From: Streptomyces sp. CA-210063
Lineage (GTDB): Bacteria; Actinomycetota; Actinomycetes; Streptomycetales; Streptomycetaceae
Direction: 5' to 3'
DNA length: 64,000 nt
Assembly (NCBI RefSeq): GCF_024612015.1
Contig: NZ_CP102512.1
Location: 8,060,001-8,124,000 of the forward strand
Part shown: positions 16,201 through 25,848 of the stretch, in pieces
Layout: every line of letters begins with the position of its first letter
Position numbering within the stretch: position 1 is the first letter of the stretch
Translations under genes and position numbers: made by a program
Notes under the pieces: generated by a model
What the model was told of the DNA's origin: nothing
What the model saw: the letters and a program-made list of their open reading frames with translations, nothing else
Databases searched by the model: none

Positions 16201-17106
16201 TCACGCCCCGGCCCAGGCCGCCGCGATCCGCGATGCGAGCCGTACGTTGCCCCGTACCGCCGCCAGGTTGGCGCTCAGGGAAGCGCCGTCGGTGTGCCGT
16301 ACCAGATAGCTCAGCAGGAACGGTGTGACCGCCTGCCCCGTGATGCCTTCCGCCTCGCACGCCTGCAGCGCCTCGGCGAGCACGCGCGCGTGCAGGTCGG
16401 GATCGAGCTGCTCCTCCTCGGGCACCGGGTTGGCGACGATCAGCGCCGACTCCGGGCCGTCGAGCGCGTCCTGCGCCCGCATCACGTCCGCGACCTCACC
16501 CGGCGACCGGAGCGTCCACTCCACCGGGTGGCCCGAGTCGGACAGATAGAAGCCGGGGAAGCGCTCCGTGCCGTACCCGGCGACCGCGACCCCCAGCGTC
16601 TCCAGCCGCTGCAAGGTCGCCGGCACGTCCAGGATCGACTTCACGCCCGCGCACACCACGGTGATCCGGGTGCGTGCCAACAGCCCCAGGTCGGCGGACT
16701 CGTCCTGGGTCACCGTCCACTCCCGGTGCACGCCTCCCAGCCCGCCTGTCGCGAACACCCGTACGCCTGCCAGGGCGGCCAGCTGGGCGGTGGCCGACAC
16801 GGTGGTCGCGCCGCTCACCCCCGAGGCCACCGCGAGCGGCAGGTCCCGGTGCCCGAGCTTGCGGATGCCGTCCTCGTTCGCGACCCGCTCCACCTGCTCC
16901 TTGTCGAGGCCGATGTGGGGCCGCCCGTCGAGCACGGCGATCGTCGCCGGTACGGCGCCCTCCTGCCGTACGACGTCCTCCAGCTCCAGCGCGACCCGCA
17001 GATTGCGCGGGCGGGGCAGCCCGTGCGCGATGATCGTGGATTCCAGCGCCACCACGGGTCGACGCGCGTCGACCGCTTCCCGCACCTCTTCGGACACCAC
17101 CAGCAC
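16201..17106 (-). CDS. psuG: Pseudouridine-5'-phosphate glycosidase
   Basis: This enzyme splits pseudouridine 5'-phosphate into uracil and ribose 5-phosphate. Family motifs are ALESTIIAHGLPRPRN near the start, KLGHRDLPLAVASGVSGATT (catalytic Lys region), FATGGLGGVHRE and VCAGVKSILDVPATLQRLET. The protein is 301 residues, normal length. Start is GTG at 17106 with AGGAGG seven bases upstream; no ATG fits. It is the first gene of a two-gene unit with the PfkB kinase, and is divergent from the VOC gene. Confidence 0.95.
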   Translation of the reverse strand: MLVVSEEVREAVDARRPVVALESTIIAHGLPRPRNLRVALELEDVVRQEGAVPATIAVLDGRPHIGLDKEQVERVANEDGIRKLGHRDLPLAVASGVSGATTVSATAQLAALAGVRVFATGGLGGVHREWTVTQDESADLGLLARTRITVVCAGVKSILDVPATLQRLETLGVAVAGYGTERFPGFYLSDSGHPVEWTLRSPGEVADVMRAQDALDGPESALIVANPVPEEEQLDPDLHARVLAEALQACEAEGITGQAVTPFLLSYLVRHTDGASLSANLAAVRGNVRLASRIAAAWAGA

Positions 17107-17205
17107 GCGCTTGCCTCCTGTCTGTCGTTCTTCCCTCATCCCTGGCGGACGGCGTGCCCGGCCAAACCCTTGCGCGTTGTGGTGCAGGACACCAGCCTGA
17201 GGTGC

Positions 17206-17634
17206 ATGACGGACAACACCACACGTCTCGACCACGTCGTCCTCTGGGTGCGGGAGCCGATCGCCGCGGCCGACTTCTACGAGAAGGCCGTCGGCCTGGA
17301 ACCCGTGAGGGTCACCGAATACGCCGCGGGACAGGCACCCTTCCCCTCGGTACGCCTCAACGACGAGACCATCCTCGACCTCATGCCGCTCACCGTGGCC
17401 GAGAACATGAAGATGGTGCCCGGCGCCGCCGACAGCGCCGGGCACCCCGTCAACCACGTCTGCCTCGCCATGCCGGGCCATGCCTTCGACGAACTGCGCG
17501 CCCGTCTGGAGGAACGGGCGGTCCCCGTCTCGGACTTCTCGTACGACTCCTTCGGGGCACGCGGGATGGCCCGGCGCAGCTTCTACTTCCGGGACCCGGA
17601 CGGCAACGTGTTCGAGGCTCGGCACTACGAGTAG
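17206..17634 (+). CDS. VOC-family (glyoxalase/dioxygenase fold) protein
   Basis: The 142-residue protein has one pair of VOC modules: LDHVVLWVREPIAAADFYEKAVGLEP at the start and a C-terminal SFYFRDPDGNVFEARHYE. Candidate metal ligands are the first His (LDHV), His in VNHVCLA and the final Glu. Such proteins are metal-dependent lyases, isomerases, dioxygenases or resistance proteins; the substrate cannot be told. ATG at 17206 has GAGG a few bases upstream. Confidence 0.88.
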   Translation: MTDNTTRLDHVVLWVREPIAAADFYEKAVGLEPVRVTEYAAGQAPFPSVRLNDETILDLMPLTVAENMKMVPGAADSAGHPVNHVCLAMPGHAFDELRARLEERAVPVSDFSYDSFGARGMARRSFYFRDPDGNVFEARHYE

Positions 17635-17877
17635 CGCGGTGACCTGTGGACCGGTGGTGCCCACGAGCGCGTGCGCACCGCCTGTCCGTACGGCTGAGTC
17701 TGCTACCGCGAGCGGTTTCCGGACAGCCTCCGCGTACCGGAACGACGACCGATGACCGATTCGCGGCGCGGCGCTCGCCTCCCGCACCTCATCCGCAAAG
17801 GTCACGCATGGGCACACAAAGACCGTCCATGGGTGCCTCAGAGGAGGGGGGCCTCGGCAGACCGGAACAGGGGCACC

Positions 17878-18432
17878 TCAGAACAAGGGCTCCGGAAGGA
17901 CCCCTTCCAGCGCCAGCAGCCTCCGCTTGGTCTCCAGCCCGCCGCCGAACCCGCCGATGCCGCCGTCGCTCTCGACCACCCGATGGCACGGCACCACCAC
18001 CGGCAGCGGATTCGACCCCATCGCCACACCGACCGCCTGGGCCGCGCCGGGCTGCCCCACCCGCCGGGCCAGGTCGCCGTACCCCACGACCGAGCCGTAC
18101 GGGACGCCGGAGGCCAGCTCGCGCAGCACCTGGCGGTTGAACCCGGAGATCAGCGACCAGTCCAGCGGCAGCTCGAAGGTGTGCCGCTCGCCCGCGAAGT
18201 ACGCCTCGACCTGGCGTATCGCCTCGGCCAGCTGAGGGGCGTTGGACGCTTCGACGGGTGTGGTGCCGAGGCGGGAGGCGAGCCGGTCGAGCGCCTTGTC
18301 GCGCACCGCGTCCGTCGCGTGGAACACGACGTTCACCAGGCCGTCGTCCGTCGCGGCCAGCAGCAGCGGGCCGATGTCCGTGCCGACGACGGCCCACGCG
18401 ACCTGCTGCTCGTCCTGCGCATGGCTGTTCAT
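17878..18432 (-). CDS. ogt: Methylated-DNA-protein cysteine methyltransferase
   Basis: The suicide DNA-repair active site VVPCHRVVESDGGIGGFGGG is intact: Cys accepts the O6-alkyl group from guanine, and the His-Arg of PCHR are conserved. The preceding VPYGSVVGYGDLARRVGQPG is the HTH/Arg-finger region. The N-terminal ribonuclease-like domain is present; 184 residues in total, normal for Ogt. No adjacent Ada-type regulator is seen. Confidence 0.95.
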   Translation of the reverse strand: MNSHAQDEQQVAWAVVGTDIGPLLLAATDDGLVNVVFHATDAVRDKALDRLASRLGTTPVEASNAPQLAEAIRQVEAYFAGERHTFELPLDWSLISGFNRQVLRELASGVPYGSVVGYGDLARRVGQPGAAQAVGVAMGSNPLPVVVPCHRVVESDGGIGGFGGGLETKRRLLALEGVLPEPLF

Positions 18433-18466
18433 GCGACCACCGTACGGCCCGCCACTGACAACGCCG

Positions 18467-18499
18467 GTGGCGTGCGCTCAGCACCGGAACGCACGCCAC
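18467..18499 (-). terminator. Hairpin after the GDPD gene region
   Basis: Arms GTGGCGTGCG (18467-18476) and CGCACGCCAC (18490-18499) form a perfect 10-bp stem with a 13-nt loop. It lies between the GDPD stop (18518) and the ogt start (18432) on the minus strand, fitting termination of GDPD transcription. Confidence 0.7.
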
Positions 18500-18517
18500 G
18501 GACTCAAGGAGTCGTCG

Positions 18518-19387
18518 TCAGCTCAGCGTGGCCTCTCTGACCACGTCCGGCTTGTTGGTGATGATGCCGTCCACGCCGTAGCCGGCCACCAGGCGGGCGT
18601 TGTCCGCGTCGTTCACGGTCCAGGTGAGGATCTCCAACGGCTTCCCGTGCGGACCCTCCAGCGCGTGGATCGCGGAGACGTAGGACCTGGAGATGGTCGT
18701 GTACGAGGAGTTGATCTGGTCGGCGAAGGTCGCGTACTCGGGCAGGTCGGCGATGTCCGGGGTGCCGAGGAAGCCGGTCTTCACGGCCGGGCGCAGCTCG
18801 TGGACACGCCGTACGGTGTCGGCGCTGAAGCTCTGGATCACCAGCTTCCGCAGGTGCGCCGGGCCGAGCCAGCCCTCGTTGCTGAGCACCTTCAGGGTCT
18901 GCTGTTCGATGCCCGGGTAGAGCTGGGGGTTCTTGATCTCCAGGACGAGCTTCTGATGGTTGCGTGACACACGCCTCATGTACTGCTCCAACGTCGGCAC
19001 GCGCGCGCCCGCGTAGCTGGTGCTGAACCAGCTGCCCGCGTCCAGGCGCGCGATCTCCGCGGCGGTGAAGTCCCCCACATTCCAGGGCGCGCGGTCCGGA
19101 TAGAGCTCTTCGACGTCGGTCGTCCGCGCGAGTGTCGCGTCGTGCAGGACGACGAGCCGGCCGTCCTTGGTGCGCTGGACGTCGTTCTCGACCCAGGCGA
19201 AGCCCATCTCGTCGGCCTTGTCGACGGCGGCCAGGGTGTTCTCGGGCGCGTAGGCGGAAGCTCCACGATGCGCGACGACCAGCGGATTCTCGGCGTCGGC
19301 GGCCGCGTGGGCGGCGGAAGTGGGGAGCAGGAGGACGGTGGCCCCCATGAACGCGGTGGTCGCGGCGGCGACTGCGCGCACGTGCAT
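18518..19387 (-). CDS. Secreted glycerophosphodiester phosphodiesterase
   Basis: A clear signal peptide (positive start, hydrophobic core, cleavage after SAAHA at about residue 28) precedes a GDPD barrel. The catalytic HRG of VVAHRGASAYAPENTLAAV and the metal-binding VENDVQRTKDG and VVLHDATLARTT are present, as is the distal KLVLEIKNPQLYPG. The enzyme hydrolyses glycerophosphodiesters outside the cell to glycerol 3-phosphate and an alcohol. It is 289 residues long. In Streptomyces this type is often phosphate-regulated, but I did not identify a PHO box. Confidence 0.94.
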   Translation of the reverse strand: MHVRAVAAATTAFMGATVLLLPTSAAHAAADAENPLVVAHRGASAYAPENTLAAVDKADEMGFAWVENDVQRTKDGRLVVLHDATLARTTDVEELYPDRAPWNVGDFTAAEIARLDAGSWFSTSYAGARVPTLEQYMRRVSRNHQKLVLEIKNPQLYPGIEQQTLKVLSNEGWLGPAHLRKLVIQSFSADTVRRVHELRPAVKTGFLGTPDIADLPEYATFADQINSSYTTISRSYVSAIHALEGPHGKPLEILTWTVNDADNARLVAGYGVDGIITNKPDVVREATLS

Positions 19388-19667
19388 GCGTACTCCTCGC
19401 GTCGATCGATCACGGTCAGCTCAAGGGTGACAGCAGGGGGTCAACGGCAGGAGGGTGCAGGATGGCCACGAATTGAATGGAGTTGCCCAAGTCCGCTCAC
19501 GGGCACCGCACAAGTGGGGCAAGGGCGTGTTTCTTTGCCGGAAAATCGTTCGACCATTCCGGTGGGGGTCATACTCTCTGCGACAACCCTGACCGTTGAG
19601 GCGGTCCCGGGGGCGGGGGTGTCGCAGGGAATCCAGGGACGCGACAGGGCGGGAAAGGCAGCCGCGA

Positions 19668-20537
19668 ATGCAGGGCACGGTCGACGGCTTCAGCTACGGA
19701 CTCGTCACACCGGTGGTGGCCTATCTCATGGCCTGCCTCGGTGGTGCGCTCGGCCTGCGTTGCACCACCAGATCGATGCTCGTCGACGGCCGCTGGCGGA
19801 TCGGCTGGCTCGTGCTGGGATCGGCGGCGATCGGCTCCGGCATCTGGACGATGCACTTCGTCGCGATGATGGGCTTCAAGGTCCTGCAGACCCCCATCCA
19901 GTACGACCCGCTGACCACGTTCGCGAGCCTCGCCGTCGCCGTCGTCATGGTCGGCATCGGGATCTTCATGGTGGCCTCCAAGGGGGCCACCGGCGCCGCG
20001 CTCTTCACCGGCGGCACCATCACCGGCCTCGGCATCGCCTCCATGCACTACCTCGGCATGGCCGGAATGCGCCTCAACGGCACGCTCGGATACAACACCT
20101 TCACCGTGGCCGCCTCGGTCGTCATCGCCGTCGTGGCCGCGATCGCCGCCCTGTGGGCCGCCGGACAGGTCCGCGGTTTCCTGTGGAGCGTGGGCGCCAG
20201 CCTCGTCATGGGGATCGCGGTCAGCGGCATGCACTACACCGGCATGGCCGCCCTCAGAGTCCATCTGCACAGCGCCGCCGCCCCCGCCACGGACGGCGGC
20301 TCCTCGTCCGCCGCACTGCTCGCCCCGCTGATGATCGGCCCGCTGGTCTTCCTGCTCCTCGCGGGCGTCGTCGTGATGTTCGACCCGTTCATGATCATGG
20401 GCAGGTTCCACGGGAACCCGGTCGAGCGGCGGCCCGGCATCCCGGCCCAGGCCACCGCGCACATCTGCCGGCGCCAGGAGTCACATACCGGCCCGGAGCA
20501 CCACGAGCGGAGTTCCCGCACCCCGCAGAACCGCTGA
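19668..20537 (+). CDS. MHYT-domain integral membrane sensor protein
   Basis: Three MHYT-type motifs lie in successive transmembrane helices: [20 protein letters not shown] and [10 protein letters not shown], spaced as in the seven-helix MHYT domain. This domain has been proposed to bind copper and sense diatomic gases such as O2, CO or NO. There is no GGDEF, EAL or kinase output domain. After the last helix ([19 protein letters not shown]) only a 45-residue polar tail remains. ATG at 19668 is used, giving 289 residues with about seven helices. It lies 40 bp upstream of uvrB. The interaction partner is unknown. Confidence 0.92.
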   Translation: MQGTVDGFSYGLVTPVVAYLMACLGGALGLRCTTRSMLVDGRWRIGWLVLGSAAIGSGIWTMHFVAMMGFKVLQTPIQYDPLTTFASLAVAVVMVGIGIFMVASKGATGAALFTGGTITGLGIASMHYLGMAGMRLNGTLGYNTFTVAASVVIAVVAAIAALWAAGQVRGFLWSVGASLVMGIAVSGMHYTGMAALRVHLHSAAAPATDGGSSSAALLAPLMIGPLVFLLLAGVVVMFDPFMIMGRFHGNPVERRPGIPAQATAHICRRQESHTGPEHHERSSRTPQNR

Positions 20538-20577
20538 TCGGAGCCCGTTGTCAGTGCGGGGTCGTACGGTTGATTCC

Positions 20578-22707
20578 ATGCGGCCCGTTTCCCAGATCGA
20601 ACGCACGGTGGCGCCCTTCGAGGTCGTCAGCCCCTACCAGCCGAGCGGCGACCAGCCCACGGCCATCGCCGAGCTCGCCCAGCGCGTCGGAGCAGGTGAG
20701 AAGGACGTCGTCCTGCTCGGCGCGACCGGCACCGGCAAGTCCGCCACCACCGCGTGGATGATCGAGAAGCTCCAGCGCCCCACCCTGGTGATGGCGCCGA
20801 ACAAGACGTTGGCCGCCCAACTGGCCAACGAGTTCCGCGAGCTGTTGCCGAACAACGCGGTCGAGTACTTCGTCTCGTACTACGACTACTACCAGCCGGA
20901 GGCCTACGTCCCGCAGTCGGACACCTACATCGAGAAGGACTCCTCGGTCAACGAGGAGGTCGAACGCCTGCGCCACTCCGCGACGAACTCGCTGCTCACC
21001 CGCCGCGACGTCGTCGTGGTCGCCTCGGTCTCCTGCATCTACGGCCTCGGCACGCCACAGGAGTACGTGGACCGCATGGTCCCCCTGAGGGTCGGCGACG
21101 AGTTCGACCGGGACGAACTGCTGCGCCGCTTCGTGGACATCCAGTACACGCGCAACGACCTGGCGTTCGCGCGCGGCACCTTCCGCGTCCGCGGCGACAC
21201 CATCGAGATCTTCCCGGTCTACGAGGAGCTCGCCGTCCGTATCGAGATGTTCGGCGACGAGATCGAGGCCCTCTCCACCCTCCACCCGCTCACCGGCGAG
21301 ATCATCAGCGACGACGAGCAGCTGTACGTCTTCCCCGCCTCCCACTACGTCGCCGGCCCCGAGCGCCTGGAGCGCGCCGCCAACGACATCGAGAAGGAGC
21401 TGGGGGAGCGCCTCGCCGAGCTGGAGAAGCAGGGCAAGCTCCTGGAGGCCCAGCGGCTGCGCATGCGCACGACGTACGACTTGGAGATGCTCCGCCAGAT
21501 CGGCTCCTGCTCCGGCGTGGAGAACTACTCGATGCACTTCGACGGCCGCGAGCCCGGCTCCCCGCCGAACACGCTGCTGGACTACTTCCCGGACGACTTC
21601 CTCCTCGTCATCGACGAGTCCCACGTCACCGTGCCCCAGATCGGCGCGATGTACGAGGGCGACGCCTCCCGCAAGCGCACCCTCGTCGACCACGGCTTCC
21701 GGCTGCCGTCCGCCCTGGACAACCGCCCCCTGAAGTGGGAGGAGTTCCAGGAGCGCGTCGGGCAGACGGTCTACCTCTCGGCGACCCCCGGACAGTACGA
21801 GCTGTCCCGGGGGGACGGCCATGTCGAGCAGATCATCCGCCCCACCGGCCTGGTCGACCCCGAGGTCGTCGTCAAGCCGACCGAGGGCCAGATCGACGAC
21901 CTGGTGCACGAGATCCGGCAGCGCACCGAGAAGGACGAGCGCGTCCTCGTCACCACCCTCACCAAGAAGATGGCCGAGGACCTCACCGACTACTTCCTCG
22001 AACTCGGCATCCAGGTCCGCTACCTCCACAGCGACGTCGACACCCTGCGCCGTGTCGAACTGCTGCGCGAGCTGCGCGCCGGTGAGTACGACGTCCTGGT
22101 CGGCATCAACCTCCTCAGAGAGGGTCTCGACCTCCCCGAGGTCTCCCTGGTGGCGATCCTGGACGCCGACAAGGAAGGCTTCCTGCGCTCCGGGACCTCG
22201 CTGATCCAGACCATCGGCCGCGCGGCGCGCAACGTCTCGGGTCAGGTCCATATGTACGCCGACAAGATCACCCCGGCGATGGCGAAGGCCATCGACGAGA
22301 CCAACCGGCGCCGGGAGAAGCAGGTCGCGTACAACAAGGCGCACGGCGTCGACCCCCAGCCGCTCCGCAAGAAGATCAACGACATCGTCGCGCAGATCGC
22401 CCGCGAGGACGTCGACACCGAGCAATTGCTCGGCACGGGCTACCGCAAGGGGAAGGACGGCAAGGGCGCCAAGGCCCCCGTGCCCTCCCTCGGCGGCAAG
22501 GCGGCCAAGACCGCCAAGGGCAAGGCCAAGGAGACCGTCCCGACCGACCGCCCCGCGGCCGACCTCGCCCAGCAGATCGAGGAGATGACGGAGCGCATGC
22601 GCGCGGCCGCCGCCGATCTGCAGTTCGAGATCGCGGCCCGGCTGCGCGACGAGGTCTCCGAGATGAAGAAGGAACTGCGGCAGATGAAGGAGGCCGGCCT
22701 GGCCTGA
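20578..22707 (+). CDS. uvrB: Excinuclease ABC subunit B
   Basis: UvrB is the damage-verifying helicase-like subunit of nucleotide excision repair. Walker [12 protein letters not shown], the beta-hairpin block [12 protein letters not shown], the DEAD-like [11 protein letters not shown], and motifs V-VI ([22 protein letters not shown] and QTIGRAARN) are all intact. A UvrC/UvrA-binding UVR domain is at the C-terminus ([20 protein letters not shown]). Start is ATG 20578, giving [11 protein letters not shown] and 709 residues, normal length. A Lys/Ala-rich linker (about 625-665) precedes the UVR domain, as in other Streptomyces. uvrA and uvrC lie 13 and 25 kb further along. Confidence 0.98.
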   Translation: MRPVSQIERTVAPFEVVSPYQPSGDQPTAIAELAQRVGAGEKDVVLLGATGTGKSATTAWMIEKLQRPTLVMAPNKTLAAQLANEFRELLPNNAVEYFVSYYDYYQPEAYVPQSDTYIEKDSSVNEEVERLRHSATNSLLTRRDVVVVASVSCIYGLGTPQEYVDRMVPLRVGDEFDRDELLRRFVDIQYTRNDLAFARGTFRVRGDTIEIFPVYEELAVRIEMFGDEIEALSTLHPLTGEIISDDEQLYVFPASHYVAGPERLERAANDIEKELGERLAELEKQGKLLEAQRLRMRTTYDLEMLRQIGSCSGVENYSMHFDGREPGSPPNTLLDYFPDDFLLVIDESHVTVPQIGAMYEGDASRKRTLVDHGFRLPSALDNRPLKWEEFQERVGQTVYLSATPGQYELSRGDGHVEQIIRPTGLVDPEVVVKPTEGQIDDLVHEIRQRTEKDERVLVTTLTKKMAEDLTDYFLELGIQVRYLHSDVDTLRRVELLRELRAGEYDVLVGINLLREGLDLPEVSLVAILDADKEGFLRSGTSLIQTIGRAARNVSGQVHMYADKITPAMAKAIDETNRRREKQVAYNKAHGVDPQPLRKKINDIVAQIAREDVDTEQLLGTGYRKGKDGKGAKAPVPSLGGKAAKTAKGKAKETVPTDRPAADLAQQIEEMTERMRAAAADLQFEIAARLRDEVSEMKKELRQMKEAGLA

Positions 22708-22880
22708 CGGCCCTGGCAGGCGCCGGGGGAGGGCCGTGCCCCCGGGTATGCGCGCGCTGTGTTGCAAGACCGACACAAAGTGCGACACAGGCTGCGGCAA
22801 TGTCAGTGCCGCTGCGTAAGGTGCTGCACATCCGCGGACTCCGCGGCAACAGGGGACAGGTTCGAGAGGGGAATCAGCGC

Positions 22881-23459
22881 GTGACCGTCAACATGACCAA
22901 GGGTCAGGCCATCAGTCTGCAGAAGAACGACGGAGGCAGTCTGACCTCGGTGCGCATGGGCCTCGGATGGCAGGCTGCCCCCCGCCGCGGCCTGTTCGGA
23001 TCCCGCACCCGTGAGATCGACCTCGACGCCTCCGCCGTGCTGTTCGCCGACAAGCAGCCCGTCGACGTCGTCTTCTTCCGCCACCTGGTGAGCGACGACG
23101 GCTCCGTCCGCCACACCGGCGACAACCTCGTCGGCGGTGTCGGCCAGGGCGGGGACGACGAGGCGATCCTCGTCGACCTGGCCCGGGTGCCGGTCCACAT
23201 CGACCAGATCATCTTCACGGTGAACTCCTTCACGGGCCAGACGTTCCAGGAAGTGCAGAACGCGTTCTGCCGTCTGGTCGACGAGACCAACGGCCAGGAG
23301 CTCGCGCGCTACACCCTCGCGGGCGGCGGCCAGTACACGGCCCAGATCATGGCCAAGGTGCACCGCGCGGGCACGGGCTGGCAGATGACCGCCATCGGTA
23401 CGCCCGCCAACGGCCGTACCTTCCAGGACCTGATGCCGGCGATCCTGCCGGTCCTGTAG
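22881..23459 (+). CDS. terD: TerD-family tellurite/calcium-binding stress protein
   Basis: The protein is a single TerD domain: KGQAISLQKNDGG at the start, then LDASAVLFADK, DNLVGGVGQGGDDEAILVDL with the acidic Ca2+-binding sites, and a FCRLVDETNGQELARYTL segment. It is 192 residues, normal length. TerD proteins bind calcium and take part in stress and phage/tellurite resistance systems. GTG at 22881 with GAGGGGA upstream gives the usual MTVNMTKGQ start. The next gene encodes a second TerD domain in a fusion. Confidence 0.95.
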   Translation: MTVNMTKGQAISLQKNDGGSLTSVRMGLGWQAAPRRGLFGSRTREIDLDASAVLFADKQPVDVVFFRHLVSDDGSVRHTGDNLVGGVGQGGDDEAILVDLARVPVHIDQIIFTVNSFTGQTFQEVQNAFCRLVDETNGQELARYTLAGGGQYTAQIMAKVHRAGTGWQMTAIGTPANGRTFQDLMPAILPVL

Positions 23460-23504
23460 GCAGCAGAGGCACCACGCAGTACGCGACACAGGGGGAAGAA
23501 GTCG

Positions 23505-25568
23505 ATGACGGCCGAGCTGGCCCGGGGGCAGAACCATCCGCTGCCCGAGGTCCGACTGGAGATCCGCGTCTCGGCCGGCACGCCGATCGTGGCCGGGGCC
23601 ACCCTCGGTGACGAGCACGGCCGGGTGCACGGCGTGGAGTGGGTCGCCCACCCGGGCGCGCCCACCCTGCCGGGCATCGAGGTCTCCCAACAGGCGGCGG
23701 CGGACCACCGCCTCGCCGTGGACCTCGACGCCCTGGCACCGTCCGTGCACCGGGTGACCGTGCTGCTGGCCCTGCCGTCCGGGTCCGGCGGCCCGGCACG
23801 GTTCGGCGCTGTCGCCGCCCCCTTCGTCGCGGTCACCGGCCTCGACGGCACCGAGGTCGCCAGCTACACCCTCACCGATCTGGAGGCGGAGTCCGCCGTC
23901 ATCGCCCTGGAGCTGTACCGCCGGCAGGGCGTCTGGAAGGTCCGCGCGGTCGGCCAGGGATACGCGGGCGGCCTCGCGGAGCTGTTCACCGACCAGGGCC
24001 TGCCCCAGGCGCAGCAGCTCGCCGGCGGTATCCACGAGGCCGTGGCCCAGGGCCTCGCCCGCTCGGTGGCCGCACCCCCGCCCCGCCTGCCGGACGCGGA
24101 CCGCCCCCGCCAGACGGCCGCACCCGCGCAGGGCCCCGACCAGACCCACGGCGGCACGACACCCCAGGGCCTCTCCGGGAACACATCGCCGCAGCAAGGA
24201 CACCAGCCCACCTCCCCGTACGGCACCACACCCCCGTACGGCTCTCCCCACGACGCCACACCGCCCGATCACGCGTCGGCGCAGCACGGCGGTCCTACCC
24301 CGGCCGACCCGTCCACCGGCACCCAGCCCGCCGCACCCGCGGCCGGCGGCCCGGTCGACTACACCCATCCCGGCCGGCAGACCACCGCGCCGCCCCCACC
24401 CCCGCCGACCGCGCCTCCCGCCCAGCCGGGGCAGCCCGCACAGCCCGTCGCCGGTGACGCGACCGGCTGGTCCATGGAGGAGCGGCTCTACAACCAGGTG
24501 TGGGGCATGTTCGAGGACCTCGCCCGCACCACCGCCGCGTACCGCAGCGCCGTCGACTTCGCCGAGTCGCGCATGGAGCAGGAGCTGGACAAGGTCCTGT
24601 CCGACCCGCGCAGCCGCGTCAGCGGCCAGGGCGACGCCGCGCGCGACGCCGCCCGCGCCAAGCACGCCCAGCTCGTCGACCAGGCCAGGGCCGCCCTCGA
24701 CCGCGACCTCGCCCAGCTCCGGGCCGAGGCCGACGTCGTCGAGCCCGCGCTGCCCCCGGCGTACGCGAGCTGGGACAACCCGGTCTGGCACGGCTACCGG
24801 GTGCCGATGGAGATCCCGATGGCCCTGCGCCTGGGGGACCTGCATCTGCCGGAGAGCGAGGACGTGCGCATACCGATGCTGGTCCGGCTGCCGCTGGAAC
24901 GCGGCCTGTGGATCGACAGCGGCCGCTCCGGCTCCCGTGACGCGCTCGTCGACTCCGACGAGCTGCGCCGCCTCGCGCTGGACACGGCGGTGGCGCTCGC
25001 CGCCCGCCTGCTCGCGGTCTACCCGCCGGGCGAGTTCGCGGTGCACGTCGTCGACCCGGCCGGAGCCGGCTCGTCCGCGCTCGCGCCGCTGGTGGGGGCC
25101 GGTGTGCTCGCCGGACCGCCAGCCGCCGGAGCAGCCGGCGTCTCGGACGTCCTGGGGCGGCTCACCCAGCGGGTCGACCTCGTACAGATGGCGGTGCGCG
25201 GTGGCGCGCCCGACGCACTGCCCCCCGGCTTCGACACGGCGGAGCAACTGCTCATCGTCAACGACTTCCCGCACGGCTTCGACGACCGAGCGGTGACCCA
25301 GCTCCGCTATCTCGCGGACGAGGGCCCGGCCGTCGGCGTCCACCTGATGATGGTCGCCGACCGGCAGGACGCCACCGCCTACGGGCCGTTGCTCGACCCG
25401 CTGTGGCGTTCGCTGATGCGACTCACGCCCACCCCCGACGACCACCTGGCCGATCCCTGGGTCGGGCACGCGTGGACGTACGAGCCGTTGAGCCTTCCGC
25501 CCGGCAGCCGGGTCATGCACGAGGTGCTCGCCCGGGTCGCGGACGCCCGCCGCTCCTGGAACCGGTGA
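23505..25568 (+). CDS. TerD domain fused to an FtsK/HerA-like pseudo-ATPase
   Basis: Residues 1-175 or so form a diverged TerD domain (FVAVTGLDGTEVASYTLTDLEAE; ELYRRQGVWKVRAVGQGYAGGL). Residues of about 185-320 are a Pro/Gln/Thr-rich disordered linker. Residues of about 322-430 are helical and charged. The last 240 residues resemble the ATPase core of FtsK/SpoIIIE (PMLVRLPLERGLWIDSG; FAVHVVDPAGAG; LLIVNDFPHGF). The Walker A position, about 467-480, reads SGRSGSRDA with no GK(S/T), so nucleotide hydrolysis is unlikely. There are no transmembrane helices. It lies 45 bp after terD and is probably co-transcribed with it. A scaffold role in a Ter stress complex is inference. Confidence 0.82.
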   Translation: MTAELARGQNHPLPEVRLEIRVSAGTPIVAGATLGDEHGRVHGVEWVAHPGAPTLPGIEVSQQAAADHRLAVDLDALAPSVHRVTVLLALPSGSGGPARFGAVAAPFVAVTGLDGTEVASYTLTDLEAESAVIALELYRRQGVWKVRAVGQGYAGGLAELFTDQGLPQAQQLAGGIHEAVAQGLARSVAAPPPRLPDADRPRQTAAPAQGPDQTHGGTTPQGLSGNTSPQQGHQPTSPYGTTPPYGSPHDATPPDHASAQHGGPTPADPSTGTQPAAPAAGGPVDYTHPGRQTTAPPPPPPTAPPAQPGQPAQPVAGDATGWSMEERLYNQVWGMFEDLARTTAAYRSAVDFAESRMEQELDKVLSDPRSRVSGQGDAARDAARAKHAQLVDQARAALDRDLAQLRAEADVVEPALPPAYASWDNPVWHGYRVPMEIPMALRLGDLHLPESEDVRIPMLVRLPLERGLWIDSGRSGSRDALVDSDELRRLALDTAVALAARLLAVYPPGEFAVHVVDPAGAGSSALAPLVGAGVLAGPPAAGAAGVSDVLGRLTQRVDLVQMAVRGGAPDALPPGFDTAEQLLIVNDFPHGFDDRAVTQLRYLADEGPAVGVHLMMVADRQDATAYGPLLDPLWRSLMRLTPTPDDHLADPWVGHAWTYEPLSLPPGSRVMHEVLARVADARRSWNR

Positions 25569-25670
25569 GGACCACCCCGTACCAAGCCCTGGCAAAGCCG
25601 CCTGACCAGCTCTTTTGATGCTTCCTTTGCCTGACCCTTTACCTACTCTTGGTGATTGGGTACTCTCTTG

Positions 25671-25812
25671 GTGCGGAGGGGAGTACTCCCTACATGCTGC
25701 GGCGTCCCCGTCAATACGGATCAATCCAGATCCCGGGGCGTCGGCCCGGCGGCACCAGGCGTTGTGGAACGCCCTGGAGGACCGGGTGGAAGAGACCTCC
25801 GGTAGCGACGAC
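25671..25812 (+). ncRNA. Probable yybP-ykoY manganese riboswitch upstream of terC
   Basis: The 280-bp leader of terC contains AGGGGAGTA (25677-25685), the conserved L1 loop sequence of this riboswitch class. About 105 bp later comes GGAAGAGACCTCC (about 25788-25800), which matches the L3 side with its GA-rich, ACC-containing loop. Between them is a stable hairpin with arms CCAGGCGTT/AACGCCCTGG. The element ends about 40 bp before the terC ribosome-binding site, allowing translational or termination control. yybP-ykoY elements are known to control terC-family genes in response to Mn2+. Boundaries are approximate. Confidence 0.72.
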
Positions 25813-25848
25813 GCTGAAAATTTGCCGTTACGTACTGCCGGAGGCGCA

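Noticed and set aside
19549..19576. Promoter for the MHYT gene (TTCGAC and ATACTC)
   Set aside because: Both elements are weak matches and the spacing is short; not strong enough to list.
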